Shown here piece by piece: positions 24,659 through 31,983 of a DNA stretch of 32,729 nucleotides. The notes beneath the pieces are model-generated. The model saw only the letters and a program-made list of their open reading frames with translations. It was not told the origin of the DNA and did no database searches. A program made the position numbers and the translations under genes. Within the stretch, counting starts at the first letter, position 1, and every line of letters starts with the position of its first letter. Source of the stretch: JBILCM01 sp044353165 (GTDB taxonomy: Bacteria; Bacillota; Bacilli; Paenibacillales; YIM-B00363). The stretch is from positions 1 to 32,729 of the forward strand of contig JBILCM010000022.1 in assembly GCA_044353165.1 (NCBI GenBank), read 5' to 3'.

Positions 24659-26305
24659 ATGGCTAAAGAAATTAAGTTTAGTGAAGATGCCCGCCGCGCG
24701 ATGCTTCGCGGTGTTGATGCATTAGCGAATGCTGTGAAAGTCACGCTCGGACCTAAAGGTCGTAACGTCGTGTTGGAGAAGAAATTCGGAAGCCCGCTGA
24801 TTACGAACGATGGGGTAACCATTGCGAAGGAAATCGAGTTGGAAGATGCATTCGAGAACATGGGCGCACAGCTCGTGAAAGAAGTAGCAACGAAGACGAA
24901 TGACGTAGCAGGCGATGGCACAACTACCGCGACGGTCTTGGCTCAAGCGATGATTCGCGAAGGGTTGAAGAACGTGACGGCGGGTGCGAACCCGATGGTC
25001 GTCCGTAAGGGCATTGAGAAAGCTGTAACTGCAGCGATTGCAGAACTGAAAGCCATCTCCAAGCCTGTAGAAGGTCGCAATTCCATTGCACAAGTGGCTG
25101 CAATTTCTTCCGGTGACGAGGAAGTCGGCCAATTGATCGCGGATGCGATGGAGAAAGTCGGCAACGACGGTGTTATTACCGTAGAAGAGTCCAAAGGCTT
25201 CACAACCGAGCTTGAAGTCGTTGAAGGGATGCAGTTCGATCGTGGCTACATATCGCCATACATGATTACCGACACCGATAAGATGGAAGCGACATTAGAC
25301 AATCCTTTCATCCTCATCACCGATAAGAAAATTGGCAACATTCAAGAAATTTTGCCTGTGCTAGAGAAAGTGGTACAATCCGGCAAGCAATTGCTCATTA
25401 TTGCAGAAGACGTCGAAGGCGAAGCGCTCGCAACACTCGTTGTGAACAAATTGCGCGGCACCTTCACTTGCGTCGCTGTGAAAGCACCAGGCTTCGGCGA
25501 TCGTCGTAAGGCGATGTTGCAAGATATCGCGGCACTGACAGGCGCACAAGTGATCACCGACGAGCTCGGCCTCGACTTGAAGTCGACGCGCGTGGATCAA
25601 CTCGGTTCCGCACGTCAAGTCCGTGTATCCAAGGAAAACACGATCGTCGTTGACGGCGCTGGCGACAAGTCCGACATCGATGCTCGCGTGAACCAAATCA
25701 AGGCACAACTCGAAGAAACAACTTCCGAATTCGATAAGGAAAAGTTGCAAGAGCGCCTTGCGAAATTGTCTGGCGGCGTAGCGGTCATTAAAGTCGGCGC
25801 AGCGACAGAAACCGAATTGAAAGAGCGTAAATTGCGCATCGAAGACGCCTTGAACTCGACGCGTGCAGCGGTTGAAGAAGGCATCGTCTCCGGCGGCGGC
25901 GTCGCTCTAGTGAACGTATACAGTGCTGTAGCAAGCGCAGCAACCGGTGATGCTGATGAGAAGACAGGTGTGAACATCGTGCTTCGCGCGTTGGAAGAAC
26001 CGGTTCGCATCATCTCAACGAATGCAGGTCTTGAAGGTTCCGTCGTTGTGGAACGCCTCAAGAAAGAAGCGATCGGCGTAGGCTTCAATGCGGCGACGGG
26101 CGAGTGGGTCAACATGATCCAAGCCGGTATCGTAGACCCTGCGAAAGTGACACGCTCTGCATTGCAGAACGCAGCATCCGTAGCAGCGATGTTCCTCACG
26201 ACCGAAGCGGTTGTTGCTGACAAGCCAGAACCGAAAGGTGCAGCTGGCGGCCCTGGCGGCATGGATGGCATGGGCGGTATGGGTGGCATGGGCGGCATGA
26301 TGTAA
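24659..26305 (+). CDS. groEL: Chaperonin GroEL
   Basis: A 548-residue chaperonin of normal length that folds proteins in the cytoplasm as a double ring with GroES. Key blocks are present: KVTLGPKGRNVVLEKKFG, the nucleotide motif GDGTTTATVLAQ, EGMQFDRGYISPY, and the flexible Gly-Gly-Met tail (GGMDGMGGMGGMGGMM). CAGGAGG precedes the ATG. Codon use is more regular than in neighbours, as expected of a highly expressed gene. It is co-transcribed with groES under HrcA/CIRCE control. Confidence 0.98.
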   Translation: MAKEIKFSEDARRAMLRGVDALANAVKVTLGPKGRNVVLEKKFGSPLITNDGVTIAKEIELEDAFENMGAQLVKEVATKTNDVAGDGTTTATVLAQAMIREGLKNVTAGANPMVVRKGIEKAVTAAIAELKAISKPVEGRNSIAQVAAISSGDEEVGQLIADAMEKVGNDGVITVEESKGFTTELEVVEGMQFDRGYISPYMITDTDKMEATLDNPFILITDKKIGNIQEILPVLEKVVQSGKQLLIIAEDVEGEALATLVVNKLRGTFTCVAVKAPGFGDRRKAMLQDIAALTGAQVITDELGLDLKSTRVDQLGSARQVRVSKENTIVVDGAGDKSDIDARVNQIKAQLEETTSEFDKEKLQERLAKLSGGVAVIKVGAATETELKERKLRIEDALNSTRAAVEEGIVSGGGVALVNVYSAVASAATGDADEKTGVNIVLRALEEPVRIISTNAGLEGSVVVERLKKEAIGVGFNAATGEWVNMIQAGIVDPAKVTRSALQNAASVAAMFLTTEAVVADKPEPKGAAGGPGGMDGMGGMGGMGGMM

Positions 26306-26306
26306 G

Positions 26307-26341
26307 CAAGGGCTTGAGCCCTTGTGGGGCAAGAGTTTTTC
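26307..26341 (+). terminator. Weak hairpin after groEL
   Basis: A 7-bp stem (26307-26313 with 26318-26324) and 4-base loop just after the groEL stop is followed, after an 11-base gap, by a T run. The gap makes it a poor terminator by itself; it may protect the 3' end. Confidence 0.4.
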
Positions 26342-26390
26342 CTCGGGGAAACCTGGATTGCCCACATTTTGCCCACATCGTGTAAAACGA

Positions 26391-26436
26391 AGACACCTTG
26401 GAGTGATAGAAATCGCTCCAAGGTGTCTTCTGTCTT
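26391..26436 (+). terminator. Strong hairpin terminator of groESL
   Basis: A 17-bp stem (26391-26407 with 26412-26428) containing one wobble pair and an AGAA loop is followed by TCTGTCTTT. It lies between groEL and the convergent toxin gene and probably ends the groESL transcript, though the T tract is interrupted. Confidence 0.75.
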
Positions 26437-26469
26437 TAACTAATGAGAGGAAAGCCTGCAGGTATAGAT

Positions 26470-26874
26470 CTATATTTTCAACAAAGTCATCCCATACTCA
26501 TTCGTAACAAAAGTCATGTCCGAATCTCGGGAAACCAGTACCAAATTAGCTGTAAAGGCAGTTGCAATAATGAGCGCATCAGGAGTTTTTATTTTCCGTC
26601 CCTTGCTTCTTTGCTCGTCTTGCATGGAAGCTGCTTTTCTTGCGACAGCGGAATCGACATGTATCATATGCCTAGGGGAGAATAGCCTTTCTGCGATTAA
26701 GAACTGATTGTGTTTGACACCACTCAGTACTTCACATTCCGTAATCGTCGAAAAGAATATTCGCCGTTTTTCTTCTTGGGCTTGTCGTACTAAGTTAACA
26801 ACGGCATGATCGTTGTCCAGAATGGCGATGACGATGTTCGAATCGAATAAATAACCGGAGTGGTTGTGGGTCAC
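26470..26874 (-). CDS. PIN-domain toxin (VapC-like ribonuclease)
   Basis: A 134-residue PIN-domain protein. The four acidic residues expected at the active site are D11 (FDSNIVIA), E48 (ECEVLSG), D99 (TPDALIIATA) and D117 (SRDSDMTF). Such toxins cleave RNA when freed from their antitoxin. The start overlaps the stop of the preceding small gene by 4 bases (ATGA on the minus strand), the usual arrangement for a toxin-antitoxin pair. It is convergent with groEL across a terminator. Everything needed for activity appears intact. The antitoxin type is unusual, so a formal VapC name is not assigned. Confidence 0.85.
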   Translation of the reverse strand: MTHNHSGYLFDSNIVIAILDNDHAVVNLVRQAQEEKRRIFFSTITECEVLSGVKHNQFLIAERLFSPRHMIHVDSAVARKAASMQDEQRSKGRKIKTPDALIIATAFTANLVLVSRDSDMTFVTNEYGMTLLKI

Positions 26875-27104
26875 TTTCCCCAGCCCTCCCGTGACTCCTG
26901 AATGTGGTCTAATAATTCTTGCGCCTCCCCGGGCTTCAGAATTCCAGCCACACTTAAAATGTCATCAACTGAGTAATCATCAAAGTCCTCGATGGTTTCT
27001 GCTTCAAGATCTATGACAAGCTTCTTGGTGGATATATTGTTTTCAGATAAAAACTCCCTTAAGCCTTTTGCTATATGAGGATGGAGTTTTCGTACCATTG
27101 ACAT
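26871..27104 (-). CDS. Putative antitoxin paired with the PIN toxin
   Basis: A 77-residue acidic protein beginning MSMVRKLHPHIAKGLREFLS, with a C-terminal half rich in Asp and Glu (EAETIEDFDDYSVDDIL). It has no clear match among antitoxin folds that I recognise (AbrB, RHH, Phd). The call rests on position: it lies directly upstream of a PIN toxin with a 4-base overlap. AAAGGAGTGG precedes the ATG at 27104; a second ATG at 27098 is possible. It should bind the toxin and probably its own promoter. Confidence 0.65.
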   Translation of the reverse strand: MSMVRKLHPHIAKGLREFLSENNISTKKLVIDLEAETIEDFDDYSVDDILSVAGILKPGEAQELLDHIQESREGWGK

Positions 27105-27413
27105 GGAGAACCACTCCTTTAATAAATCATGGTGTTAAATCGGTTCATTTAAACATTATACCCGATAATGGCATGAATGGATACGGTCGCGGCACACAGA
27201 ATGATCTGATTGGAGAAATCCCTTAAAAATAAAGCTCTAGTACGCCGAGGCGGATAATATAAATACTGTCCTAATATGCAAGGACAGTATTTATTAAACA
27301 TCTTTCATGAGATCACTGAACTTTTGGGACGCTTTTTTTTTCGTATCATACCTCGTTTATATACAACATATTCTGATATGAGATGTTATCTTTACAATGA
27401 GGACTGATGTCAT
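27105..27413. other. Intergenic region between the TA pair and the hyp operon
   Basis: 309 bases without a gene. It must carry the divergent promoters of the antitoxin and of hypA. It holds a perfect 12-bp inverted repeat (27261-27272 with 27281-27292), a T run at about 27331-27340, and AT-rich DNA up to hypA. I could not identify a convincing promoter or an FNR-type or NikR-type site by eye. Confidence 0.6.
27261..27292. repeat. Perfect 12-bp inverted repeat, hairpin
   Basis: The arms AAATACTGTCCT and AGGACAGTATTT are perfectly complementary with an 8-base loop. T or A runs flank both sides only loosely, so it could be a bidirectional terminator relic, an operator or a scar of mobile DNA. 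It lies about 120 bases before hypA. Confidence 0.6.
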
Positions 27414-27677
27414 ATGCATGAAGTCAGTCTAATCCACGAGGTCATGAACATTGCAGTGAAAGCGGCTGTTGAAGAGAAGCTAACGCGAATTACCTTGATC
27501 AAGCTAATGATTGGGGATCGGATGTGTGTGTTGCCCGAATCACTTGCATTGTCCTTTCAGTGGATGAAGTCCGGTGACATGTTGGAACAGGCGAAGCTGG
27601 ATTGGGATCGTTGTCCCGGCTTTGATTTCTACATCGCTTATATCGAAGGAGAATCATACGATGTCTGTCCGTATTGA
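27414..27677 (+). CDS. hypA: HypA lacking the zinc-binding domain
   Basis: The N-terminus MHEVSLIHEVMNIA, with the nickel-binding Met-His-Glu start, and the block ITLIKLMIGDRMCVLPESL are typical HypA. Normal HypA has about 113-118 residues and a zinc domain with two CxxC pairs. Here the sequence passes from AKLDWDRCPGF straight to the usual ending FYIAYIEGE, so about 30 residues with at least three of the four cysteines are missing. The frame stays open and the gene ends at 87 codons, overlapping hypB by 17 bases. HypA hands nickel to HypB and the hydrogenase large subunit. Function without the zinc domain is doubtful but possible. Internal deletion is the simplest explanation. Confidence 0.8.
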   Translation: MHEVSLIHEVMNIAVKAAVEEKLTRITLIKLMIGDRMCVLPESLALSFQWMKSGDMLEQAKLDWDRCPGFDFYIAYIEGESYDVCPY

Positions 27678-28338
27678 AGTGAATAAAGACGTGCTGCGAG
27701 GAAATAAGGAATGGGCCGCGCGCAACCGCTCTATTTTACAAAGAAATAACGTATGGACTTTGAATATGATGAGCTCACCGGGGGCGGGGAAGACGAGTAT
27801 ATTAGAACACGTGATACCTTCATTGAAGCAACAAATGAGCGTTGCTGTCATTGAAGGGGATGTGATGACAACGCTTGATGCTGAGCGGATTTGTGCTTTA
27901 GGTGTACAATCGGTGCAAATCAATACACAAGGGGCTTGCCATCTGGACGCGAAGATGATTTATGATGTCATTGTTCAACTCCCGCTGCAGGACATTGATC
28001 TATTGTTGATTGAGAACGTCGGCAATCTGGTATGTCCTGCGGATTTTGAACTGGGGGAAGATATGAAGATCGCCGTCCTGAGCATCACGGAAGGAGAAGA
28101 TAAAGTCGAGAAATACCCTTATGTTTTCCAACAAGCGGGTGCCATCCTGTTAAACAAGATTGATTTGCTCCCATACTTAACTTTTGATGTTTCTAAATTT
28201 CATGCAGAGGTCCATAGAACAAATCCGAATGCGCCAATATTCCGTGTTTCTGCTAGAACAGGGGAGGGGTTAGCGATATGGAACGATTGGCTCATCCAGA
28301 AAGTTCAACAGCAACAGAGGCGTGCAGAATCCGACTAG
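27661..28338 (+). CDS. hypB: HypB hydrogenase nickel incorporation GTPase
   Basis: A 225-residue SIMIBI GTPase that loads nickel into [NiFe] hydrogenase together with HypA. The G1 loop is SSPGAGKTS, the metal-switch region has NTQGACHLDA, and the second metal site is ENVGNLVCPADFELGE. NKIDLLPY is the guanine-specificity motif. It lacks the N-terminal CxxCGC nickel site and the His-rich stretch of many HypB proteins, which is common in Bacillota. The longer frame starting at 27574 is inside hypA, so the ATG at 27661 (AAGGAGA upstream) is used. Its 3' end overlaps hypF by 61 bases. Confidence 0.93.
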   Translation: MSVRIEVNKDVLRGNKEWAARNRSILQRNNVWTLNMMSSPGAGKTSILEHVIPSLKQQMSVAVIEGDVMTTLDAERICALGVQSVQINTQGACHLDAKMIYDVIVQLPLQDIDLLLIENVGNLVCPADFELGEDMKIAVLSITEGEDKVEKYPYVFQQAGAILLNKIDLLPYLTFDVSKFHAEVHRTNPNAPIFRVSARTGEGLAIWNDWLIQKVQQQQRRAESD

Positions 28339-30671
28339 ACATAAGCGGTGTGGTGCAAGGCGTCGGGTTCAGGCCACATGTATACCGTTTGGCACAGCAG
28401 AACAGACTTGCGGGTTGGGTCCAAAATCTAAGCGGGAAGGTTGTTATTGAAGCGCAAGGTCCACAGGCAAATATTGAAGCTTTCTCGAATCAACTCATCT
28501 CAGACAGCCCCGCGCCGATACGCATCCGATCTATCCACCGTACCCGTCTTCCCATCAAGAACGAAACGGGATTTGTCATCATGCCCAGTTTGAATCAAGG
28601 CCTTGAGGCGATTACCTTCCCAGCAGATTTAGCCGTATGTTCAAATTGCATCGATGAGATCACCCGTCAAACTCGGTTCCATAAGTATCCTTTCATAAGC
28701 TGCACATGCTGTGGACCGCGCTTTACGACCATCCGTTCTATTCCTTATGATCGACAATTCACTTCGTTCGAGGTTTTTCATATCTGCGAATACTGCAAAG
28801 CCGAATTCCAAGATGAAAGCAATCGGCGCTTTCATGCCCAGACGATCGCCTGTCCTCATTGCGGACCAAGCATAGAAATTGTTGACCGTTTCGGTCAAAA
28901 GTTGTCGGAAGGCAATGACTTATCGTTGTGTCAGCTAACATTGAAGGAGGGGGGAATTACAGCAATAAAAGGTATCGGCGGATTTCATTTGATCTGTGAT
29001 GCGACCCAGCCGTCGTCTGTCCGGAACTTAAGACTGCGTAAAGGCAGACCCAACAAACCCCTTGCAATCATGGCGAAAAATGTAGCGGCAGTCAGCGAAC
29101 ATTTTGAAGTTTCAGCTAAGGAACAAGAAGCGCTGGAGAGCCCGGCGGCTCCCATTGTGTTGCTTCGTCCCCAAGGTCATACCGCACAGACGCTACCGCT
29201 CTCAGAAATCGCGCCTGGTATGGCTCGGATCGGTGTCTTCCTGCCTTATTCGCCGCTTCATTATTTGTTATTCGCCACAGAGCTCATGTGGTTGGTAGCA
29301 ACGAGCGGCAATGCGAGCGGACGACCCGTGATTTACACGAATGATGAAGCCGTGAATCATTTGCAAGGCATTGCAGATTTGTTCGTATTCCATAACCGGG
29401 AAATTGTCATATGGAACGATGACTCTGTAGGTCAGGTGGTGGGGGAAGAGTTTCAATTCATCCGCCGATCTCGCGGCTTCGTCCCTAACGCCATTGAAAT
29501 TCCTCTGCCTGTTACGGAAGAAAAATCGGAACCGCAATGGCCGGTGGTTGTGGGCCTCGGAGCAGAAACCAAAAATACGTTCTGTTATATATTTCAAGAT
29601 AAAGCGATTGTCAGTCAGCATATGGGGGATATCGATACATTAGAGGGTTTGGCCGCTCATCAGGTTGCAAGAAATCATTATGAGACGTTGTTTTCACGAA
29701 AACCGCAAATCATCGTCTATGATCCGCATCCCAATTATTTGTTGTCCCAAGCGATGAATAAAGGGAGCAACGAGCCTAAGGTTCCTGTATACCATCACCA
29801 TGCACATATGGCTTCTTGTATGGCAGAGCACCATATCGCTTCTCCGGTCATCGGCTGCATATTAGACGGAACAGGGTATGGTTCAGATGAAAAACTTTGG
29901 GGATTTGAAATTTTAACCGGCGATTATGTTGATTTCCAAAGAGTGGTTCACCTGAAGCCGATTCGGTTGCCGGGGGGAGAAGCGGCGATCCGAAACCCTT
30001 GGATGACAGGCTTAAGCCTGCTGTATGAAGCAGCGGAAGGTAACGTCGAGATTTTCTCGCAATATGCGTTTCATGATTTCCCTGAACACAAAGCTCAACT
30101 GCCGATCCTATTGGCACAGCTATCAGGAATGATTCCTGCTCCTGAAGCAAGCAGTGCGGGTAGGCTTTTCGACGGGATTGCTGCAATCTTGAAGGTTTGT
30201 ACGCATTGCAGTTATGACGGAGAAGCGGCGATTCGCCTCAGTGAGATCATCGAAGCGGGACAGCTTGATGACGGCATACGATTAGATGAGAAGTACCCCT
30301 ATGTATTGACGAATGATCAATGGGAAATCGCGCCTATGATGAGACAGCTCCATCAGGATCTCCAGAGCGGCTTGTCGCTCATCAAGATGGTATATAAATT
30401 TCACCATACGATCGCGTATATGGTGCTGGACGGGGCAAGGGAGGCTCGCCTCCGCACGGGAATCAACCATGTTGTCCTCAGCGGTGGTGTTTGGAATAAC
30501 AGGTATCTTCAGAGCATCGCCAAACAATTATTAGCGCGAGATGGATTTCAGGTTTACAGCCATAGCAAAGTACCAGCTGGTGATGGCGGTGTCGCGTTAG
30601 GGCAAGCCGTATGCGGATTATGGAGGTGGGCGAAGGGTCGTGTGCTTATCGGTACCGTCGAGGGTGGTTGA
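28278..30671 (+). CDS. hypF: HypF carbamoyltransferase
   Basis: A 797-residue protein of normal HypF size that makes thiocarbamate on HypE from carbamoyl phosphate, the source of hydrogenase cyanide ligands. Domains in order are acylphosphatase (GVVQGVGFRPHVYRLA, residues 25-115), two zinc fingers (CSNC with CTCC, then CEYC with CPHC, about 115-205), YrdC-like (KGIGGFHLICDAT, about 215-390) and a Kae1-like domain (VYHHHAHMASCMAEHH, DGTGYGSDEKLWG). GGGAGGGG lies before the ATG at 28278, which is inside hypB. The end GDGGVALGQAV is typical, and it overlaps hypC by 32 bases. Confidence 0.95.
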   Translation: MERLAHPESSTATEACRIRLDISGVVQGVGFRPHVYRLAQQNRLAGWVQNLSGKVVIEAQGPQANIEAFSNQLISDSPAPIRIRSIHRTRLPIKNETGFVIMPSLNQGLEAITFPADLAVCSNCIDEITRQTRFHKYPFISCTCCGPRFTTIRSIPYDRQFTSFEVFHICEYCKAEFQDESNRRFHAQTIACPHCGPSIEIVDRFGQKLSEGNDLSLCQLTLKEGGITAIKGIGGFHLICDATQPSSVRNLRLRKGRPNKPLAIMAKNVAAVSEHFEVSAKEQEALESPAAPIVLLRPQGHTAQTLPLSEIAPGMARIGVFLPYSPLHYLLFATELMWLVATSGNASGRPVIYTNDEAVNHLQGIADLFVFHNREIVIWNDDSVGQVVGEEFQFIRRSRGFVPNAIEIPLPVTEEKSEPQWPVVVGLGAETKNTFCYIFQDKAIVSQHMGDIDTLEGLAAHQVARNHYETLFSRKPQIIVYDPHPNYLLSQAMNKGSNEPKVPVYHHHAHMASCMAEHHIASPVIGCILDGTGYGSDEKLWGFEILTGDYVDFQRVVHLKPIRLPGGEAAIRNPWMTGLSLLYEAAEGNVEIFSQYAFHDFPEHKAQLPILLAQLSGMIPAPEASSAGRLFDGIAAILKVCTHCSYDGEAAIRLSEIIEAGQLDDGIRLDEKYPYVLTNDQWEIAPMMRQLHQDLQSGLSLIKMVYKFHHTIAYMVLDGAREARLRTGINHVVLSGGVWNNRYLQSIAKQLLARDGFQVYSHSKVPAGDGGVALGQAVCGLWRWAKGRVLIGTVEGG

Positions 30672-30864
30672 GTTGGTTCGGGAAAGCAATCAAGCGAGAG
30701 TCGATTATATGGGAACGCAGTTTTGGGTAGGGATTGCTTTGTTGGAGCAGGTAGATGTGGGGCAGTATGTTCTCGTCCATGCGGGAGAGGCGATCCAGGT
30801 CATGGATGAAACTCAGGCTCAGGACGGGCTTGAGCTATGGAAGGAGATGCTGGGGGAAGAATGA
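30640..30864 (+). CDS. hypC: HypC/HybG-family hydrogenase chaperone
   Basis: A 74-residue protein starting with GTG: MCLSVPSRVVEL, with the essential Cys2 exposed once the Met is removed. YVLVHAGEAIQVMDE is the conserved C-terminal half. HypC carries the Fe(CN)2CO unit with HypD and escorts the hydrogenase large subunit. The start lies inside hypF, and the stop overlaps the HypD start (ATGA). Length is standard. Confidence 0.94.
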   Translation: MCLSVPSRVVELVRESNQARVDYMGTQFWVGIALLEQVDVGQYVLVHAGEAIQVMDETQAQDGLELWKEMLGEE

Positions 30865-31979
30865 ATCTACAGGCTTTCCGGGATCGACACAAATTTCAAC
30901 AGCTCTATCGTGAAGTGGAACCTCTTCTTTATAGAGTGAGGGAAAAAGCGGGAAGAAAATTAAGGCTTATGGAGGTATGCGGTACTCACTCCGCCGCTTT
31001 CAGCAAAAGCGGTGTAAGGGATCTGCTTTCTCCTTTTGTAGAACTTATCAGCGGGCCCGGCTGTCCGGTTTGCGTAACGGATCAAAGCGATATCGATCAG
31101 ATGATTGCATTCGCAAGCAACCGTGAAGTCATTGTCGCAACGTTCGGCGATATGATGAAGGTGCCGGGATCGCATGCGACTCTTGAACGGGAGAAATCGG
31201 GCGGCGCCGACGTCAGGATTGTGACCTCCGCATCTCAAGCCGTTGCGTTGGCAAAGCGGAATCCATCCTATAAAGTTGTCTTTCTTGGTGTAGGCTTTGA
31301 AACGACGGCTCCGGGGGCCGCTTTAAGCTTGCAACAGGCGCGACAAGAAGGGCTTCGCAATTATTTCGTTTATTCCGCGCATAAACTTACACCTCCCGCA
31401 TTAATGACTCTAATTAAGGATGTTACGCATCAATTGGACGGCTTTGTTATACCGGGGCATGTGTCCGTTATCATCGGGCGTCAGGGCTGGACATTCCTAG
31501 AGGAGTCTGATGTTCCCGCGGTCATCGGAGGGTTCGAGCCGATTGATTTATTAATGAGTGTCGCAGTGCTATTGAAGGAGATGGAGAACCCTCTTCATCG
31601 TGTAATAAATCTGTATCCCCGGGTGGTCAAAGAAGAGGGAAACCCTAAGGCGCAACAAATCGTGTCGGATTGCTTTGAGGTGTCGACGATGACCTGGAGA
31701 GGCTTCGGCCAAATCGAGCAAAGCGGACTTTCATTGAATAAAGCGTATGGTGACTATGAGGCAATGAAGCATGTTGAAGTCACCCATAGGCCGAGGACGA
31801 AGGTGATCCAAGGTTGCAGGTGTGGCGAAATCGTTAAAGGAAAGGAATCGCCACTGGATTGTAAGTTGTTCGGAAAAGCTTGTACACCATTGCAGCCGCT
31901 CGGCCCTTGCATGGTTTCGTCTGAAGGAACATGCGCTACATTTTTCCATTATAAGTCGGCAACCGTCATGGGGGGGTAA
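30861..31979 (+). CDS. hypD: HypD hydrogenase maturation protein
   Basis: A 372-residue iron-sulfur protein that, with HypC, assembles the Fe(CN)2CO group. Signatures are MEVCGTHS, GPGCPVCVT, TFGDMMKVPGS, VGFETTAP, VIPGHVSVI and the C-terminal cysteine cluster (GCRCGEIVKG, CKLFGKACTP, GPCMVSSEGTC) for the [4Fe-4S] cluster. The ATG at 30861 overlaps the hypC stop by 4 bases; the frame extends to 30837, but those codons lie within hypC. It ends 4 bases before hypE. Confidence 0.95.
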   Translation: MNLQAFRDRHKFQQLYREVEPLLYRVREKAGRKLRLMEVCGTHSAAFSKSGVRDLLSPFVELISGPGCPVCVTDQSDIDQMIAFASNREVIVATFGDMMKVPGSHATLEREKSGGADVRIVTSASQAVALAKRNPSYKVVFLGVGFETTAPGAALSLQQARQEGLRNYFVYSAHKLTPPALMTLIKDVTHQLDGFVIPGHVSVIIGRQGWTFLEESDVPAVIGGFEPIDLLMSVAVLLKEMENPLHRVINLYPRVVKEEGNPKAQQIVSDCFEVSTMTWRGFGQIEQSGLSLNKAYGDYEAMKHVEVTHRPRTKVIQGCRCGEIVKGKESPLDCKLFGKACTPLQPLGPCMVSSEGTCATFFHYKSATVMGG

Positions 31980-31983
31980 GGAT

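Noticed and set aside
26358..26378. 10-base direct repeat TTGCCCACAT after groEL
   Set aside because: Only two short copies 11 bases apart, with no array or element around them.
27393..27398. TACAAT as the -10 box for hypA
   Set aside because: Transcription from it would start at or after the ribosome binding site at 27399-27403, leaving no usable leader.
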